The notes beneath the pieces were generated by a model that saw only the letters and a program-made list of their open reading frames with translations, did no database searches and was not told the origin of the DNA. A program made the position numbers and the translations under genes. A stretch of DNA of 64,000 nt from Bradyrhizobium sp. KBS0727 (GTDB lineage Bacteria; Pseudomonadota; Alphaproteobacteria; Rhizobiales; Xanthobacteraceae): contig NZ_CP042176.1 of assembly GCF_005937885.2 (NCBI RefSeq), forward strand, positions 4,273,501-4,337,500, given 5' to 3'. Shown here in pieces: positions 1 through 9,600 of the stretch (the stretch's first letter is position 1; each line of letters opens with the position of its first letter).

Positions 1-1
1 C

Positions 2-349
2 CATCTGCTGAATCTCGCGCGCGAGGACGGGGCCTCGGTGCTGATCACCGCGCGCGTTCCGCCCGTGGCCTTGGAGGTCGAACTGCGCGATCTCCGCTCG
101 CGCCTGCGCGCCATTCCCGTGGTGTCCCTGCTGCCGCCCGACGATCTCCTGTTTCGCGGCCTGATCGTCAAATTCTGCGCCGACCGCCAGTTGAGCATCG
201 ACGAGACCGTCGTGAGCTATCTGACCACGCGAATCGAGCGGTCCTATGCCGCCGTGCGCCAGGCCATCGACCTGCTGGACACCGAAGCGCTGCGGCTCGG
301 CCGGCCGGTGACCCGGGCGCTGGCTGCCGAATTGTTGCGCAACGCCTGA
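2..349 (+). CDS. hdaA: HdaA, DnaA-regulatory AAA+ protein, C-terminal part
   Basis: This is the 3' end of a gene that enters from the left edge; about 115 codons are visible in frame from base 2. The protein ends with a sensor/lid region of the DnaA-like AAA+ fold (FRGLIVKFCADRQLSID, then SYAAVRQAIDLLDTEALRLG). HdaA/Hda proteins lack the DnaA DNA-binding domain and, with the sliding clamp, promote ATP hydrolysis by DnaA to prevent re-initiation. The position directly upstream of ppk fits the usual rhizobial order. The Walker motifs lie outside the window, so the assignment rests on the lid and the context. Confidence 0.75.
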   Translation, partial: HLLNLAREDGASVLITARVPPVALEVELRDLRSRLRAIPVVSLLPPDDLLFRGLIVKFCADRQLSIDETVVSYLTTRIERSYAAVRQAIDLLDTEALRLGRPVTRALAAELLRNA

Positions 350-473
350 TCCGGGGGCGGCTGCCGCCTTGACGGCGCCGGCCGGCGGAACATCAATGTC
401 ATTGAAACGTCATCGGCGTATCACATGGTTCGCGCTGAACCCGCGCTAAAGGCCTTTTTCGCCCCCGGCTGAG

Positions 474-2687
474 ATGGATCGAAGCTTCATGGAATTGGCA
501 CAAGTTATTGAAATCAAAGAAAAAGAAGCTGGCTCCGAGGCTCCTCCCGCGATCGCTACCAGCCCCGAGCGATTCATCAACCGCGAACTGTCCTGGCTGC
601 ATTTCAACCGCCGGGTGCTCGAGGAAGCCGTCAATCCCGGCCATCCCGTGCTGGAGCGGGTGCGGTTCCTGTCGATTTCCGCCAATAACCTTGATGAGTT
701 CTTCATGGTCCGCGTCGCCGGCATCAAGGCGCAGGTCCGTGAAGGCATCGCCGAACGCAGCCCCGACGGGCTGACACCGGCCGAGCAGCTCGTGCTCATC
801 AACAAGACGGTTTCCGAACTCGCCAGCGACCAGCAGGCGATCTGGAGCAATCTGCGCAGCATCCTGTCCGAAACCGGCATCACGCTCGTCGACGGCCATG
901 ACGTCACCAAGGCGGAGCGGGCCTGGGTCGAGGATCACTTCCTCCGCAACATCTTCCCGTTGCTGACGCCGCTGGCGATCGATCCGGCGCACCCGTTCCC
1001 GTTCATCCCGAGCCTCGGTTTCACGATCGCGCTGCATCTGGCGCGCGTCTCCGACGGCAAGCCGATGAACGCGCTGATCCGCATGCCCGGCAAGATCGAC
1101 CGCTTCATCCGCATGCCCGCGGCCAAGGACGGCGCGGTGCGGCTGATCACGCTGGAACAGGCCACTGGCCTGTTCATCGGCCGGCTGTTCCCCGGCTACA
1201 CCGTCAAGGGCCAAGGGGCGTTCCGGGTGATCCGCGATTCCGAACTGGAAATCGAGGAAGAGGCCGAAGATCTGGTCCGCCTGTTCGAGACCGCGCTGAA
1301 GCGCCGCCGCCGCGGATCGGTGATCCGGCTCGAGATCGAGGCCAAGATGCCGGAAGAGCTGCGCGCCTTCGTGCAGCGCGCTCTGTCCACCGCCGACGAT
1401 GAGATTTTCCTGGTCGACGGCGTGCTGGCGATGAACGAGCTGTCGCAACTGACCCGCATCGACCGCCCGGATCTGGAATTCGTGCCTTATGTGCCGCGCC
1501 ATCCCGAACGCGTCCGCGATCACGGCGGCGACATTTTTGCAGCGATCCGGCAGAAGGACCTGATCGTCCATCACCCCTACGAATCCTTCGACGTCGTCGT
1601 CCAGTTCCTGCAGCAGGCGGCGCGCGACCCCGATGTCGTCGCCATCAAGCAGACGCTGTACCGTACCTCCAACAACTCGCCGATCGTGCGCGCGCTGGCG
1701 GAAGCCGCCGAAGCCGGCAAGTCCGTGACCGCGCTGATCGAACTCAAGGCCCGCTTCGACGAGGAAGCCAATATCCGCTGGGCGCGCGACCTCGAACGCG
1801 CCGGCGTGCAGGTGGTGTACGGCTTCATCGAACTGAAGACCCATGCCAAGCTGTCGATGGTGGTGCGCCGCGAGGGCGGCAATCTCGCCACCTATGTCCA
1901 CACCGGCACCGGCAACTATCACCCGGTGACGGCGCGCATTTACACCGATCTGTCCTACTTCACCTCGGACCCGATCATCGGCCGCGATGCGGCGCGGGTA
2001 TTCAACTACATCACCGGCTATGCCGAACCGAGCGACATCGAGCGCATGGCGGTGTCGCCGCTGACGCTGCGCAAGCGCATCATCGAACACATCAAGGGCG
2101 AGACCAACCACGCCAAGCACGGCAGGCCGGGCGCGATCTGGATGAAGATGAACTCGCTGGTCGACCCCGACGTCATCGACGCGCTGTACGAGGCCTCGCA
2201 GGGCGGCGTGTCGATCGAGCTGGTGGTACGCGGCATCTGCTGCCTGCGTCCCGGCATTCCCGGACTGTCGGACAACATCCGGGTCAAATCGATCATCGGC
2301 CGCTTCCTCGAACACGGCCGAATCTACTGCTTTGGTATGGGCCAGGGCCTGCCGAGCACCAAAGCGGCTGTGTATATCTCGTCCGCCGACATGATGCCGA
2401 GGAACCTCGACCGCCGCGTCGAAATCCTCTGCCCGCTGCAAAATCCCACGGTGCATCAGCAGGTTCTCGAACAGATCATGGTCGCGAACCTGAAGGATAC
2501 CGAGCAGAGCTGGCAATTGTTGCCCGACGGGTCTTCAACGCGTATGAAGGCCGCGAAGGGCGAAGAGCCGTTCAATCTGCACAACTACTTCATGACGAAT
2601 CCGAGTCTGTCAGGCCGTGGAAAGTCTCTCAAGGAATCTTCGCCGCGCCGCCTCACCCGTCGGAACGAGCGTCAGCAATCGACATAA
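474..2687 (+). CDS. ppk: Polyphosphate kinase 1
   Basis: Makes inorganic polyphosphate from ATP, reversibly. The 737-residue length matches PPK1. Visible family marks are the N-terminal FINRELSWLHFNRRVLEEA segment, LYRTSNNSPIVRAL, and two candidate catalytic histidines: H457 in KTHAKL (equivalent to the phosphorylated His of the E. coli enzyme) and H614 in FLEHGRIYCF. The start at 474 has no strong ribosome site; the ATG at 489 is an alternative that removes five residues. The gene for the opposing enzyme, ppx, follows 12 nt downstream, so synthesis and breakdown of polyphosphate are probably co-transcribed. Confidence 0.95.
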   Translation: MDRSFMELAQVIEIKEKEAGSEAPPAIATSPERFINRELSWLHFNRRVLEEAVNPGHPVLERVRFLSISANNLDEFFMVRVAGIKAQVREGIAERSPDGLTPAEQLVLINKTVSELASDQQAIWSNLRSILSETGITLVDGHDVTKAERAWVEDHFLRNIFPLLTPLAIDPAHPFPFIPSLGFTIALHLARVSDGKPMNALIRMPGKIDRFIRMPAAKDGAVRLITLEQATGLFIGRLFPGYTVKGQGAFRVIRDSELEIEEEAEDLVRLFETALKRRRRGSVIRLEIEAKMPEELRAFVQRALSTADDEIFLVDGVLAMNELSQLTRIDRPDLEFVPYVPRHPERVRDHGGDIFAAIRQKDLIVHHPYESFDVVVQFLQQAARDPDVVAIKQTLYRTSNNSPIVRALAEAAEAGKSVTALIELKARFDEEANIRWARDLERAGVQVVYGFIELKTHAKLSMVVRREGGNLATYVHTGTGNYHPVTARIYTDLSYFTSDPIIGRDAARVFNYITGYAEPSDIERMAVSPLTLRKRIIEHIKGETNHAKHGRPGAIWMKMNSLVDPDVIDALYEASQGGVSIELVVRGICCLRPGIPGLSDNIRVKSIIGRFLEHGRIYCFGMGQGLPSTKAAVYISSADMMPRNLDRRVEILCPLQNPTVHQQVLEQIMVANLKDTEQSWQLLPDGSSTRMKAAKGEEPFNLHNYFMTNPSLSGRGKSLKESSPRRLTRRNERQQST

Positions 2688-2699
2688 CGGAGCGCGGCG

Positions 2700-4202
2700 G
2701 TGAAGCGGCCGCGCAAGCGCCATTCCAGCGTCGCCGTCATCGACATCGGTTCGAACTCGGTTCGTCTCGTTGTCTATGAGCAGATGGCGCGCAGCCTCGT
2801 CACGATCTTCAACGAGAAGGCACTGTGCGGGCTCGGCCGCGAGGTCCAGAGCACCGGCCTGCTGGCTACCGACGCCGTCGCCAAGGCGTTGACGGCGCTG
2901 CGCCGGTTTCGGGCGCTATGCAGGATACAGCAGGTCGGCCACGTCTACGCGATCGCCACTGCGGCCTGTCGCGACGCCGACAACGGTCCCGACTTCATCG
3001 CCAAGGCCGAGCGGATCTGCGGCGCGAAGATCGAGATTCTGTCAGGCCCGCGCGAAGCAAAACTGTCCGCGCTCGGCGTCATCTCCGGCATTCACAATCC
3101 CGACGGCATCGTCGGCGACCTCGGCGGCGGCTCGCTCGAACTGATCGACGTGCACGGCAACCGCGTCCGCAGCGGCGTGACCTTGCCGCTCGGAAGCCTC
3201 GCGCTGCAGGATCTCGCCGACAAATCGCTGAAGCGCGCCGAGCGCATCGTCAGGACCGAGCTCGCCGACGTCGCCCAGCTCAAGGCCGGTCGCGGACGCA
3301 CCTTTTATGCGGTCGGCGGCACCTGGCGCGCACTGGCGCGGATCCACATCCTGCAGAGCGGCTATCCGCTGCGGGTGATGCACGGCTATTCGATTCCCGC
3401 TTCGGAAGCGCTGGATTTCGCGCGACGCCTGCGCCGGCTCGCGGCGACCAACATGCTGGCCAATATCGAAATCATCGCCGACGCCAGGCGGCCGCTTTTG
3501 ACCTATGCGGCGCTGGTGCTCGAATACATCATCCGCGTCGCGAAGCCGAAGACGATCGTGTTCTCGACCTTCGGCGTGCGCGAGGGCCTGCTCTACGAGA
3601 TGCTGCCGCAGCAGGAGCGCGCCAAGGACGGTTTCATCTGCGCCGCGCAGACCCTGAACAGGCTGCTGTCGCGGTCCGCGCGCCATGCCGAGGAACTGGT
3701 CGCCTGGACCGACCGGCTGGTCAGGGTGGTGAAGCTGCGCGAGACCGAGGAAGACCGCCGCCTGCGCCATGCCGCCTGCCTGCTGTCGGATGTCGGCTGG
3801 CGGGTGCATCCCGACCATCGCGGCGAGGAAACCCTGAGCCTGATCACCAACGGCAATTTCGGCTCGATCAGCCACCAGGGCCGCGCCTTTGTCGCGCTAT
3901 CGGTGTTCTACCGTTACGCCGGCCTGAGCGAGGAAAACGAGCCGCCGGCGCAGATCCGCGAACTGGTGCCGCCGGCGATGGTCGAACGCGCCCGGGTTCT
4001 CGGCGCCGCGTTCCGCGTCGCGCACCTGATCTCGGCGGCGCGCACCGGCGTGCTGCCGGCGACGCATTTCCGTACCCGCGGCCGCAAGCTGATGCTGGTG
4101 TTCGAACATCGCATGGTCGATCTCGTCGCCGACCGCGTCGGCAGCCGCTTCAAGCAACTGGCGCGGTTGCTCGGGCGATCAGGGTCGATCGTGCGGAAGT
4201 GA
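2700..4202 (+). CDS. ppx: Exopolyphosphatase (Ppx/GppA family)
   Basis: Predicted to remove terminal phosphates from polyphosphate, and possibly to act on pppGpp. The 500-residue protein has the actin-like phosphate-binding motifs VIDIGSNSVRLVVYE (about 13-27) and GDLGGGSLELID (139-150). A helical HD-like C-terminal half follows (DVGWRVHPDHRGEE). GTG is used as the start, 12 nt after the ppk stop. Ppx and GppA are hard to tell apart by motif alone; being next to ppk favours Ppx. Confidence 0.9.
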   Translation: MKRPRKRHSSVAVIDIGSNSVRLVVYEQMARSLVTIFNEKALCGLGREVQSTGLLATDAVAKALTALRRFRALCRIQQVGHVYAIATAACRDADNGPDFIAKAERICGAKIEILSGPREAKLSALGVISGIHNPDGIVGDLGGGSLELIDVHGNRVRSGVTLPLGSLALQDLADKSLKRAERIVRTELADVAQLKAGRGRTFYAVGGTWRALARIHILQSGYPLRVMHGYSIPASEALDFARRLRRLAATNMLANIEIIADARRPLLTYAALVLEYIIRVAKPKTIVFSTFGVREGLLYEMLPQQERAKDGFICAAQTLNRLLSRSARHAEELVAWTDRLVRVVKLRETEEDRRLRHAACLLSDVGWRVHPDHRGEETLSLITNGNFGSISHQGRAFVALSVFYRYAGLSEENEPPAQIRELVPPAMVERARVLGAAFRVAHLISAARTGVLPATHFRTRGRKLMLVFEHRMVDLVADRVGSRFKQLARLLGRSGSIVRK

Positions 4203-4229
4203 GACTGATCGCGTCGAAATAGCGGCGCC

Positions 4230-4439
4230 TCAGACGCTGGGTCTTGCGAGGCCACCTTCCAGCTCGGCCTTGGCGATGTCCAAACCGCGCTGGCGCCCCT
4301 CCGCGAAGCATTGGGCAATCGTTCTCGCAACGATCTCGGCATCGTCGTCCGAGAGCCCCTTGAGAGGCGCCAATGCGCAGACAATCTTGCGCGCGCGCAT
4401 CAAGTCCATCTCCGTCACAACGGGCGGTTTGAACGGCAT
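4230..4439 (-). CDS. Small hypothetical protein, 69 aa
   Basis: A short acidic/helical protein (begins MPFKPPVVTEMDLM, ends EGGLARPSV) that I do not recognise. A good ribosome binding site, GGAGGT, sits about 7 nt before the ATG, which picks this start over longer in-frame options. The pattern of D/E-rich turns between predicted helices (GLSDDDAEIVARTIAQCF) suggests a small soluble protein. It converges on ppx with a 27-nt gap. No function can be assigned. Confidence 0.6.
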   Translation of the reverse strand: MPFKPPVVTEMDLMRARKIVCALAPLKGLSDDDAEIVARTIAQCFAEGRQRGLDIAKAELEGGLARPSV

Positions 4440-4552
4440 TCGTGCACCTCCACCACCGCAGAACGCATCGATGCTAACACGGGCTGGCGAGTTCAGGTAT
4501 GCGCGGCGAAAGGCGAAGGCGGCGTTTCGGCCGGGCCAATTGCATTGCTCGC

Positions 4553-5392
4553 TTACGCCGCGGCGGAATCCGCGACGTGCTTTTGCAGCGCGCGCTTGCG
4601 CCAGATCGCGCCGACGGCCAGCACCACGATGACGCCGAGCACGGCGCAAACCAATTCGCCGCCATTGCCGTGATTGGCAAAGTGCGGCGTTGCGCCAAAC
4701 GACGCCAGCATCGAATCGAGCCTGGCGCCGAGCGGCGCCGAGAACAGCGCGTCGAGTTTCGGATGAATAGCAGGATCGGTGGCGATGACATCGCCGGCGA
4801 TCCAGCCGAGCAGTGCGGCACCCGCCCATACCAGGATCGGCAGCCGCGTCAGCAGCGCCATAATCAACGCCGCGCCTGCGACGATCAGGGGAACGCTGAT
4901 CGCAAGGCCCAGCACCAGGAGCGGCACGCTGCCATTGGCGGCGGCGGCAACCGCGATCACATTGTCGAGGCTCATCACGATATCGGCGACGACGACGATC
5001 TGCACCGCCGCCCACAGATGGGAGGCGGATTCGACGCCCTCCTCATCTTCCTGCTCGGGCACCAAAAGCTTCGCCGCGATCACGATCAGCGCCAGCCCGC
5101 CGACCAGCTTGAGGTACGGCAGCGCCATCAGGGTTGCGACAATGCCAGTGAAGATGATGCGCAGGATGACCGCGGCGCCGGCGCCGAGGATCATGCCCCA
5201 CAGCCGATGCCGCGGCTCAAGTCCGCGGCACGCTAGCGCGATCACCAGCGCGTTGTCGCCGGACAGCAGCACGTTGATCCAGATGATCTTGCCGACCGCG
5301 ACCCAGAACGTCGGCTGGGTCATTTCAGTCTGAAACTGGGTGACGAACGCTCCGATGTTCGCCGGATCGAAGATCTGCCACAGCCAGTTCAC
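4553..5392 (-). CDS. TerC/YjbE-family integral membrane protein
   Basis: A 279-residue polytopic membrane protein with the two family repeats INVLLSGDNALVIALAC (about 39-55) and IVMSLDNVIAVAAAA, whose aspartates are the conserved TerC intramembrane residues. About seven hydrophobic segments are visible, with an acidic cytoplasmic loop (EQEDEEGVE). TerC-like proteins are linked to metal ion (often manganese) export or metalation of exported enzymes; the substrate here is inferred only. It lies downstream of ndk on the same strand, with about 108 nt of GC-rich short palindromes between them. Confidence 0.85.
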   Translation of the reverse strand: MNWLWQIFDPANIGAFVTQFQTEMTQPTFWVAVGKIIWINVLLSGDNALVIALACRGLEPRHRLWGMILGAGAAVILRIIFTGIVATLMALPYLKLVGGLALIVIAAKLLVPEQEDEEGVESASHLWAAVQIVVVADIVMSLDNVIAVAAAANGSVPLLVLGLAISVPLIVAGAALIMALLTRLPILVWAGAALLGWIAGDVIATDPAIHPKLDALFSAPLGARLDSMLASFGATPHFANHGNGGELVCAVLGVIVVLAVGAIWRKRALQKHVADSAAA

Positions 5393-5500
5393 GGCGCTTC
5401 CTTACTTCGGCCTCGCAGGCCGCTTTGTTTCGGCCTTGCGGCCATCTTCAGTTGGGCCTTGCGGCCGGACTGGGCGGCGATTGCGCGCCGCCCATGCTGT
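5393..5500. repeat. Short GGCC-type palindromes between terC-like gene and ndk
   Basis: The 108-bp gap carries three imperfect copies of a palindromic unit of the form cGGCCTtGCrGGCC. They could form small hairpins in the ndk-terC transcript. No poly-T tract follows, so I do not call a terminator. Confidence 0.5.
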
Positions 5501-5923
5501 TTAACCGACGATTTCGTTGCCGGAGAAGAACTGCGCGATTTCGATCGCGGCGGTCTCGGTCGCATCCGAACCATGCACCGAGTTTTCGCCGATCGACTTG
5601 GCGTGAACCTTGCGGATGGTGCCGTCGGCCGCCTTCGACGGATCGGTGGCGCCCATCACGTCACGATATTTGAGCACGGCGCCCTCTCCCTGCAGCACCT
5701 GAACCACGACCGGACCCGAGGTCATGAAGTCGACCAGCTCGCCGAAGAACGGACGCGCCTTGTGCACGGCATAAAAGGTTTCGGCCTGTTCGCGGGTCAT
5801 GCGAATCCGCTTCTGGGCCACAATCCGCAAGCCCGCCTTCTCGATGATCGCGTTGACCGCGCCGGTCAGATTACGCTCGGTCGCGTCGGGCTTGATAATC
5901 GAGAAAGTGCGTTCAATCGCCAT
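5501..5923 (-). CDS. ndk: Nucleoside diphosphate kinase
   Basis: Transfers the gamma-phosphate of ATP to nucleoside diphosphates through a phosphohistidine. The 140-residue protein is standard length, begins MAIERTFSIIKPDATERN, and has the active-site H117 in SVHGSDATE. The start was placed at 5923 because AAGGAC lies just upstream and homologues begin with this sequence; a longer reading adds 20 non-conserved residues. Confidence 0.97.
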   Translation of the reverse strand: MAIERTFSIIKPDATERNLTGAVNAIIEKAGLRIVAQKRIRMTREQAETFYAVHKARPFFGELVDFMTSGPVVVQVLQGEGAVLKYRDVMGATDPSKAADGTIRKVHAKSIGENSVHGSDATETAAIEIAQFFSGNEIVG

Positions 5924-6257
5924 GTTTTCGTCCTTGCAAAACGCTGGGTGAGAGTTGCCGGGCTTATATCGACGCCACCTCACGACGGCAAGCGACCCGA
6001 TGCCGCGTTAACCCGTCGGTTTTGCCGCGTTTTCATGACACGAACCGCCGCCCCGAAGCGTCGCCAACCGGCAAATTACAACAATTTCACGAAGGTGAAC
6101 CCTCTCTGAAACCGCCGTCCCGGCTCCATTCAGCTTCGCGGGTCCAGGATCACCCACGATCGGACGCCTCCAACAGCCCCTGGGCTCGCCAAGAGGCGTC
6201 ACGGGAGGCGATTTCACCGATGGCGCCTGGCAGCGCCGAAACCTTGAGGAGACGATC

Positions 6258-6530
6258 ATGTTACGCAAACTCGCGCTTGTTGCAGTGGCCGCGGCTTCAC
6301 TCGGTGCGGCCGCGTTGGCGCCGACCTCCGCCTCGGCCTGGGGCGGCTGGCATGGCGGTTGGCACGGTGGTGGCTGGCATCACGGCTGGGGCTGGGGTGG
6401 ACCCCGCTTCGTCGTCGGCGGCCCGGCCTATTACGGCGGCGGTTACGGTTATGGCGGCGGCTGCTATGTGCGGCGCTTGGTGGGAACCCCCTGGGGTCCG
6501 CGCTGGAGGCTGGTCAATCGCTGCTACTGA
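6258..6530 (+). CDS. Secreted Gly/His/Trp-rich small protein
   Basis: A 90-residue protein with a clear signal peptide (MLRKLALVAVAAASLGAAALAP) and likely cleavage after SASA. A GWHGG-type low-complexity stretch (HGGWHGGGWHHGWGWGG) and a Tyr/Gly segment follow, with two cysteines in a short C-terminal tail. The His clusters could bind metal, but that is inference. A GAGGAG ribosome site precedes the ATG, and a strong terminator follows within 30 nt, so this is a single-gene transcript. Proteins of this style are common in rhizobia and mostly uncharacterised. Confidence 0.8.
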   Translation: MLRKLALVAVAAASLGAAALAPTSASAWGGWHGGWHGGGWHHGWGWGGPRFVVGGPAYYGGGYGYGGGCYVRRLVGTPWGPRWRLVNRCY

Positions 6531-6558
6531 CCTGATTTCGAGCTCCCCCTGACTGGAC

Positions 6559-6587
6559 GCCCCGGCCACCGCGCCGGGGCTTTTTTT
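6559..6587 (+). terminator. Rho-independent terminator
   Basis: An 8-bp perfect GC stem (6559-6566 with 6573-6580), a 6-nt loop, then seven T. It directly follows the small secreted-protein gene. Confidence 0.9.
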
Positions 6588-6747
6588 GTTTCGCCGGAAC
6601 CAATCGCTCATGAGCGGCCCGGTTATCTGCACGCGAATGGATGTGACCATGCAACGCGGAAACAAAATGGCCCTCGGCGACTTGGTCCAGCAACGGATCA
6701 TCGATTCTTGCGAAAATTGCGGGATGGAACGCTTCGAGAGATCAGCC

Positions 6748-6921
6748 ATGAATGCTCAAGACAACAGCAATCTCGAACAAATCGACCACAAGACCTCCCG
6801 CTCGATCTGCGACGCGATCGGCGAACGGCTGCAGCAAAGCCTGCGCCCGGAAGCCGAACTGTCGCAGCCATTACGGCAGCTCGTGGATCAACTGCGCCGG
6901 CGCGACGGCGAGCTGCATTAA
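6748..6921 (+). CDS. Small hypothetical protein, 57 aa
   Basis: Begins MNAQDNSNLEQIDHKT and ends with a predicted amphipathic helix (LSQPLRQLVDQLRRRDGE). GAGAG lies 7 nt before the ATG. The AIGERLQQSL...LRQLVDQL pattern loosely recalls NepR-type anti-sigma factors, but no PhyR or EcfG gene is adjacent, so this is weak. A longer in-frame reading starts upstream but has less convincing sequence. Confidence 0.5.
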   Translation: MNAQDNSNLEQIDHKTSRSICDAIGERLQQSLRPEAELSQPLRQLVDQLRRRDGELH

Positions 6922-7006
6922 GGGCTATCGAGTTAAGGGCCATCGAGACGGCCGATTTCACCAATAAATGGGTTGCGTTTGCGGGCGGCAGCGGTGACAA
7001 GGCCGC

Positions 7007-8887
7007 ATGCTTTCAATCACTGATATTTCGATCCGGATTGCCGGACGGCTCCTGATCGACGACAGCTCGGTACAGATCGTTCCCGGCGCGCGCGTCGGCT
7101 TTGTCGGCCGCAACGGGGTCGGCAAATCGACGCTGTTTCACGCGATTCGCGGCGACCTGCCGCTTGAATCCGGAAGCATCACCTTGCCGCCCCGCTGGCG
7201 CATCGGCAGCCTCGCGCAGGAAGCGCCCGACGGCCCGGAAAGCCTCGTCAACGTGGTGCTGAAGGCCGATCTGGAGCGCGACGCGCTGCTGCAGGAAGCG
7301 GAAACCGCCCACGATCCGCACCGGATTGCCGAAATCCAGACCCGGCTGGTCGACATCGACGCGCATTCCGCGCCGGCGCGCGCCGCCGCGATCCTGAGCG
7401 GTCTCGGATTTTCAACCGCGGATCAGGCGCGGCCCTGTTCGGAGTTCTCCGGCGGCTGGCGCATGCGCGTGGCGCTCGCCGCAACGCTGTTCTCGGCGCC
7501 CGATCTGTTGCTGCTCGACGAACCCACCAACTATCTCGATCTCGAAGGCACGCTCTGGCTGGAAGATCATCTGGCGAACTATCCGCGCACGGTCATCGTC
7601 ATCAGCCATGATCGCGACCTGCTCGATACCTCCGTCGACCAGATCCTGCATCTCGATCGCGGCAAGCTGACCCTCTACAAGGGAACCTATTCCTCGTTCG
7701 AGGAACAGCGTGCCACCCGCGAGATGCTGGATGCCAAGCACGCCAAGCGCCAGGCCGACGAGCGCAAGCGACTGCAGGCCTTCGTCGACCGCTTCAAGGC
7801 CAAGGCCTCCAAGGCCCGCCAGGCGCAGTCGCGCGTCAAGATGCTGGAACGGATGAAGCCGGTCACCGCGCTGGTCACGCAGGACGTGCGCGAGATTTCA
7901 TTTCCGGCGCCGGAAAAAATGCTGTCGCCGCCGATCATCGCGGTCGATGAGGTCTCGGTCGGCTACGATCCGAAGAAGCCCGTGCTCAACCGCGTCACGT
8001 TGCGTATCGACACCGATGACCGCATCGCCCTGCTCGGCTCCAACGGCAACGGCAAGTCGACGCTGGTCAAGCTTCTGGCCAACAAGCTGCCGCCGTTCTC
8101 CGGCCGGGTCACGCGCGCGGAAAAATTGTCGGTCGGCTATTTCGCGCAGCATCAGGTCGACGAGCTCAATCTGGACGGCTCGCCCTACGATCACGTCCGC
8201 AAGCTGATGCCCGACACGCCCGAGAGCAAGGTGCGCGCGCGCGTCGGCGCGATCGGTTTCTCCGGCAAGGCCGGCGATACCCTGGTCAGGAGCCTTTCCG
8301 GCGGCGAGAAAGCGCGGCTGCTGCTCGGCCTCGCCACATTCGCAGCGCCCAACATGATCATCCTCGACGAGCCAACCAACCATCTCGATATCGACAGTCG
8401 CGCAGCGTTGGCCGAAGCGATCAATGATTATCCGGGCGCCGTCATCATGGTCTCGCACGACCGCTATCTGATCGAAGCCTGCGCCGATCAATTGTGGGTC
8501 GTCGCCGATCAGAAAGTTACGACCTATGACGGCGACCTCGACGATTACCGGCGCATGGTCCTGTCGGCGCGCGGCATGCGCACGAACTCGCGCGACCGCG
8601 GCAATGAGCGCGACAACGCGAAGGAAACGACGAAGCCGGAACGCGGAAAAAGCGAAAAGCGGACGCCGCTAAAGCAGAAGATCGCCGAGGCCGAGGCCGA
8701 GATCGAACGCATCAACGGCATCATCGCCAAGATCGACGCCGCGTTGGCGCTGCCGGATCTGTTCAGTCGCGATCCCAAGCAGGCCGCCCAGCTCAGCAAG
8801 GCGCGCGCCGGCGCCGCAAGCGCGTTGCAACGCGCCGAAGAAGCCTGGCTCGAGGCGAGTTCGCAATACGACCAGGCGGCGGGATAA
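7007..8887 (+). CDS. ABC-F family ATPase (Uup/EttA-like)
   Basis: A 626-residue soluble protein with two ABC cassettes and no membrane segment, the mark of the ABC-F translation factors that act on the ribosome. Cassette 1 has GRNGVGKST (35-43), FSGGWRMR and LLLLDEPTNYLD. Cassette 2 has GSNGNGKST (344-352), LSGGEKAR and IILDEPTNHLD. A charged linker joins them and a C-terminal coiled coil ends the protein (KQKIAEAEAEIERING), as in Uup. I do not assign which of Uup, YheS or EttA it represents. Confidence 0.92.
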   Translation: MLSITDISIRIAGRLLIDDSSVQIVPGARVGFVGRNGVGKSTLFHAIRGDLPLESGSITLPPRWRIGSLAQEAPDGPESLVNVVLKADLERDALLQEAETAHDPHRIAEIQTRLVDIDAHSAPARAAAILSGLGFSTADQARPCSEFSGGWRMRVALAATLFSAPDLLLLDEPTNYLDLEGTLWLEDHLANYPRTVIVISHDRDLLDTSVDQILHLDRGKLTLYKGTYSSFEEQRATREMLDAKHAKRQADERKRLQAFVDRFKAKASKARQAQSRVKMLERMKPVTALVTQDVREISFPAPEKMLSPPIIAVDEVSVGYDPKKPVLNRVTLRIDTDDRIALLGSNGNGKSTLVKLLANKLPPFSGRVTRAEKLSVGYFAQHQVDELNLDGSPYDHVRKLMPDTPESKVRARVGAIGFSGKAGDTLVRSLSGGEKARLLLGLATFAAPNMIILDEPTNHLDIDSRAALAEAINDYPGAVIMVSHDRYLIEACADQLWVVADQKVTTYDGDLDDYRRMVLSARGMRTNSRDRGNERDNAKETTKPERGKSEKRTPLKQKIAEAEAEIERINGIIAKIDAALALPDLFSRDPKQAAQLSKARAGAASALQRAEEAWLEASSQYDQAAG

Positions 8888-8917
8888 CGGGTCTGCGAGC
8901 TTCGGGTACGACGAAGC

Positions 8918-9466
8918 TTACGTCGCCGCGGGTTTCTTCTTGGTCTTCGGCTTGGCGGCCTTGGGCTGCACCACCGGCTCGGCGCCGCGTTCGATCGAGG
9001 TCAGGCGTCCCGCGGTAAAGGTGTAAATGCCGGCGCGCTGGCCGTGCGAGTAGTTGACGACGGCCACACGATCGCCGCGCGCGTTATTTGAAAGATTGAC
9101 GCTGTCGGGCGCGCCAATGCCGCGCACCACGTCGCATTCGGTGTGGCCGAGTGCTACCGTTCCGGTCGTCGAAGGCGGCGGCGGACTGCCTGCCGCACCG
9201 TCAGCAAGCGCATTGGCGTCCGTGCCGGGGCCTGCCATTCCCGGACATGCACCATCGGCACTGACCAACTCATCCGGCGTCACCGCCTTGTTCGGAGACA
9301 GCGGCGGGGTTTCGATCGAAACGTTGCGGATGAACACCCGGCCGGAACGCGAGAACCAGTCGGCATCCTTGCTCAGCCAATCGGGCGTACCCGAGCAGCC
9401 CGCGAGCACCGGCCCGAGCAACATCAACGTCAGCAATGGTTTTCGACCGATGGTTCCGTCTCGCAC
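8918..9466 (-). CDS. Predicted lipoprotein, 182 aa
   Basis: Has a lipoprotein signal with lipobox LAGC (Cys24), so it should be lipid-anchored in the envelope. The middle part contains HTECDVVRGIGAPDSVNLS and a beta-rich stretch (DRVAVVNYSHGQRAGIYTFTAGRLTSIE) resembling SmpA/BamE-like outer-membrane small lipoproteins; that similarity is by eye only. The C-terminus is Lys/Pro/Ala-rich. GTG start with AGGG nearby. It converges with the ABC-F gene. Confidence 0.75.
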   Translation of the reverse strand: MRDGTIGRKPLLTLMLLGPVLAGCSGTPDWLSKDADWFSRSGRVFIRNVSIETPPLSPNKAVTPDELVSADGACPGMAGPGTDANALADGAAGSPPPPSTTGTVALGHTECDVVRGIGAPDSVNLSNNARGDRVAVVNYSHGQRAGIYTFTAGRLTSIERGAEPVVQPKAAKPKTKKKPAAT

Positions 9467-9600
9467 GCTAGACCCTGGCTCCCGCCCTACCGTAACCCTG
9501 TACTGTAACTATTTGTCCCAACACCACTTTGCGGCACGACCGTGGCTGCCCGCAAGGTCCAGGGCAGAAACCGCAGATTATCATTAATTGCCAGATATCG

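Noticed and set aside
399..2516. A 705-codon open frame opposite ppk
   Set aside because: It mirrors the real ppk gene; high GC leaves the reverse frame open. The protein is His/Arg/Asp-rich with no recognisable family.
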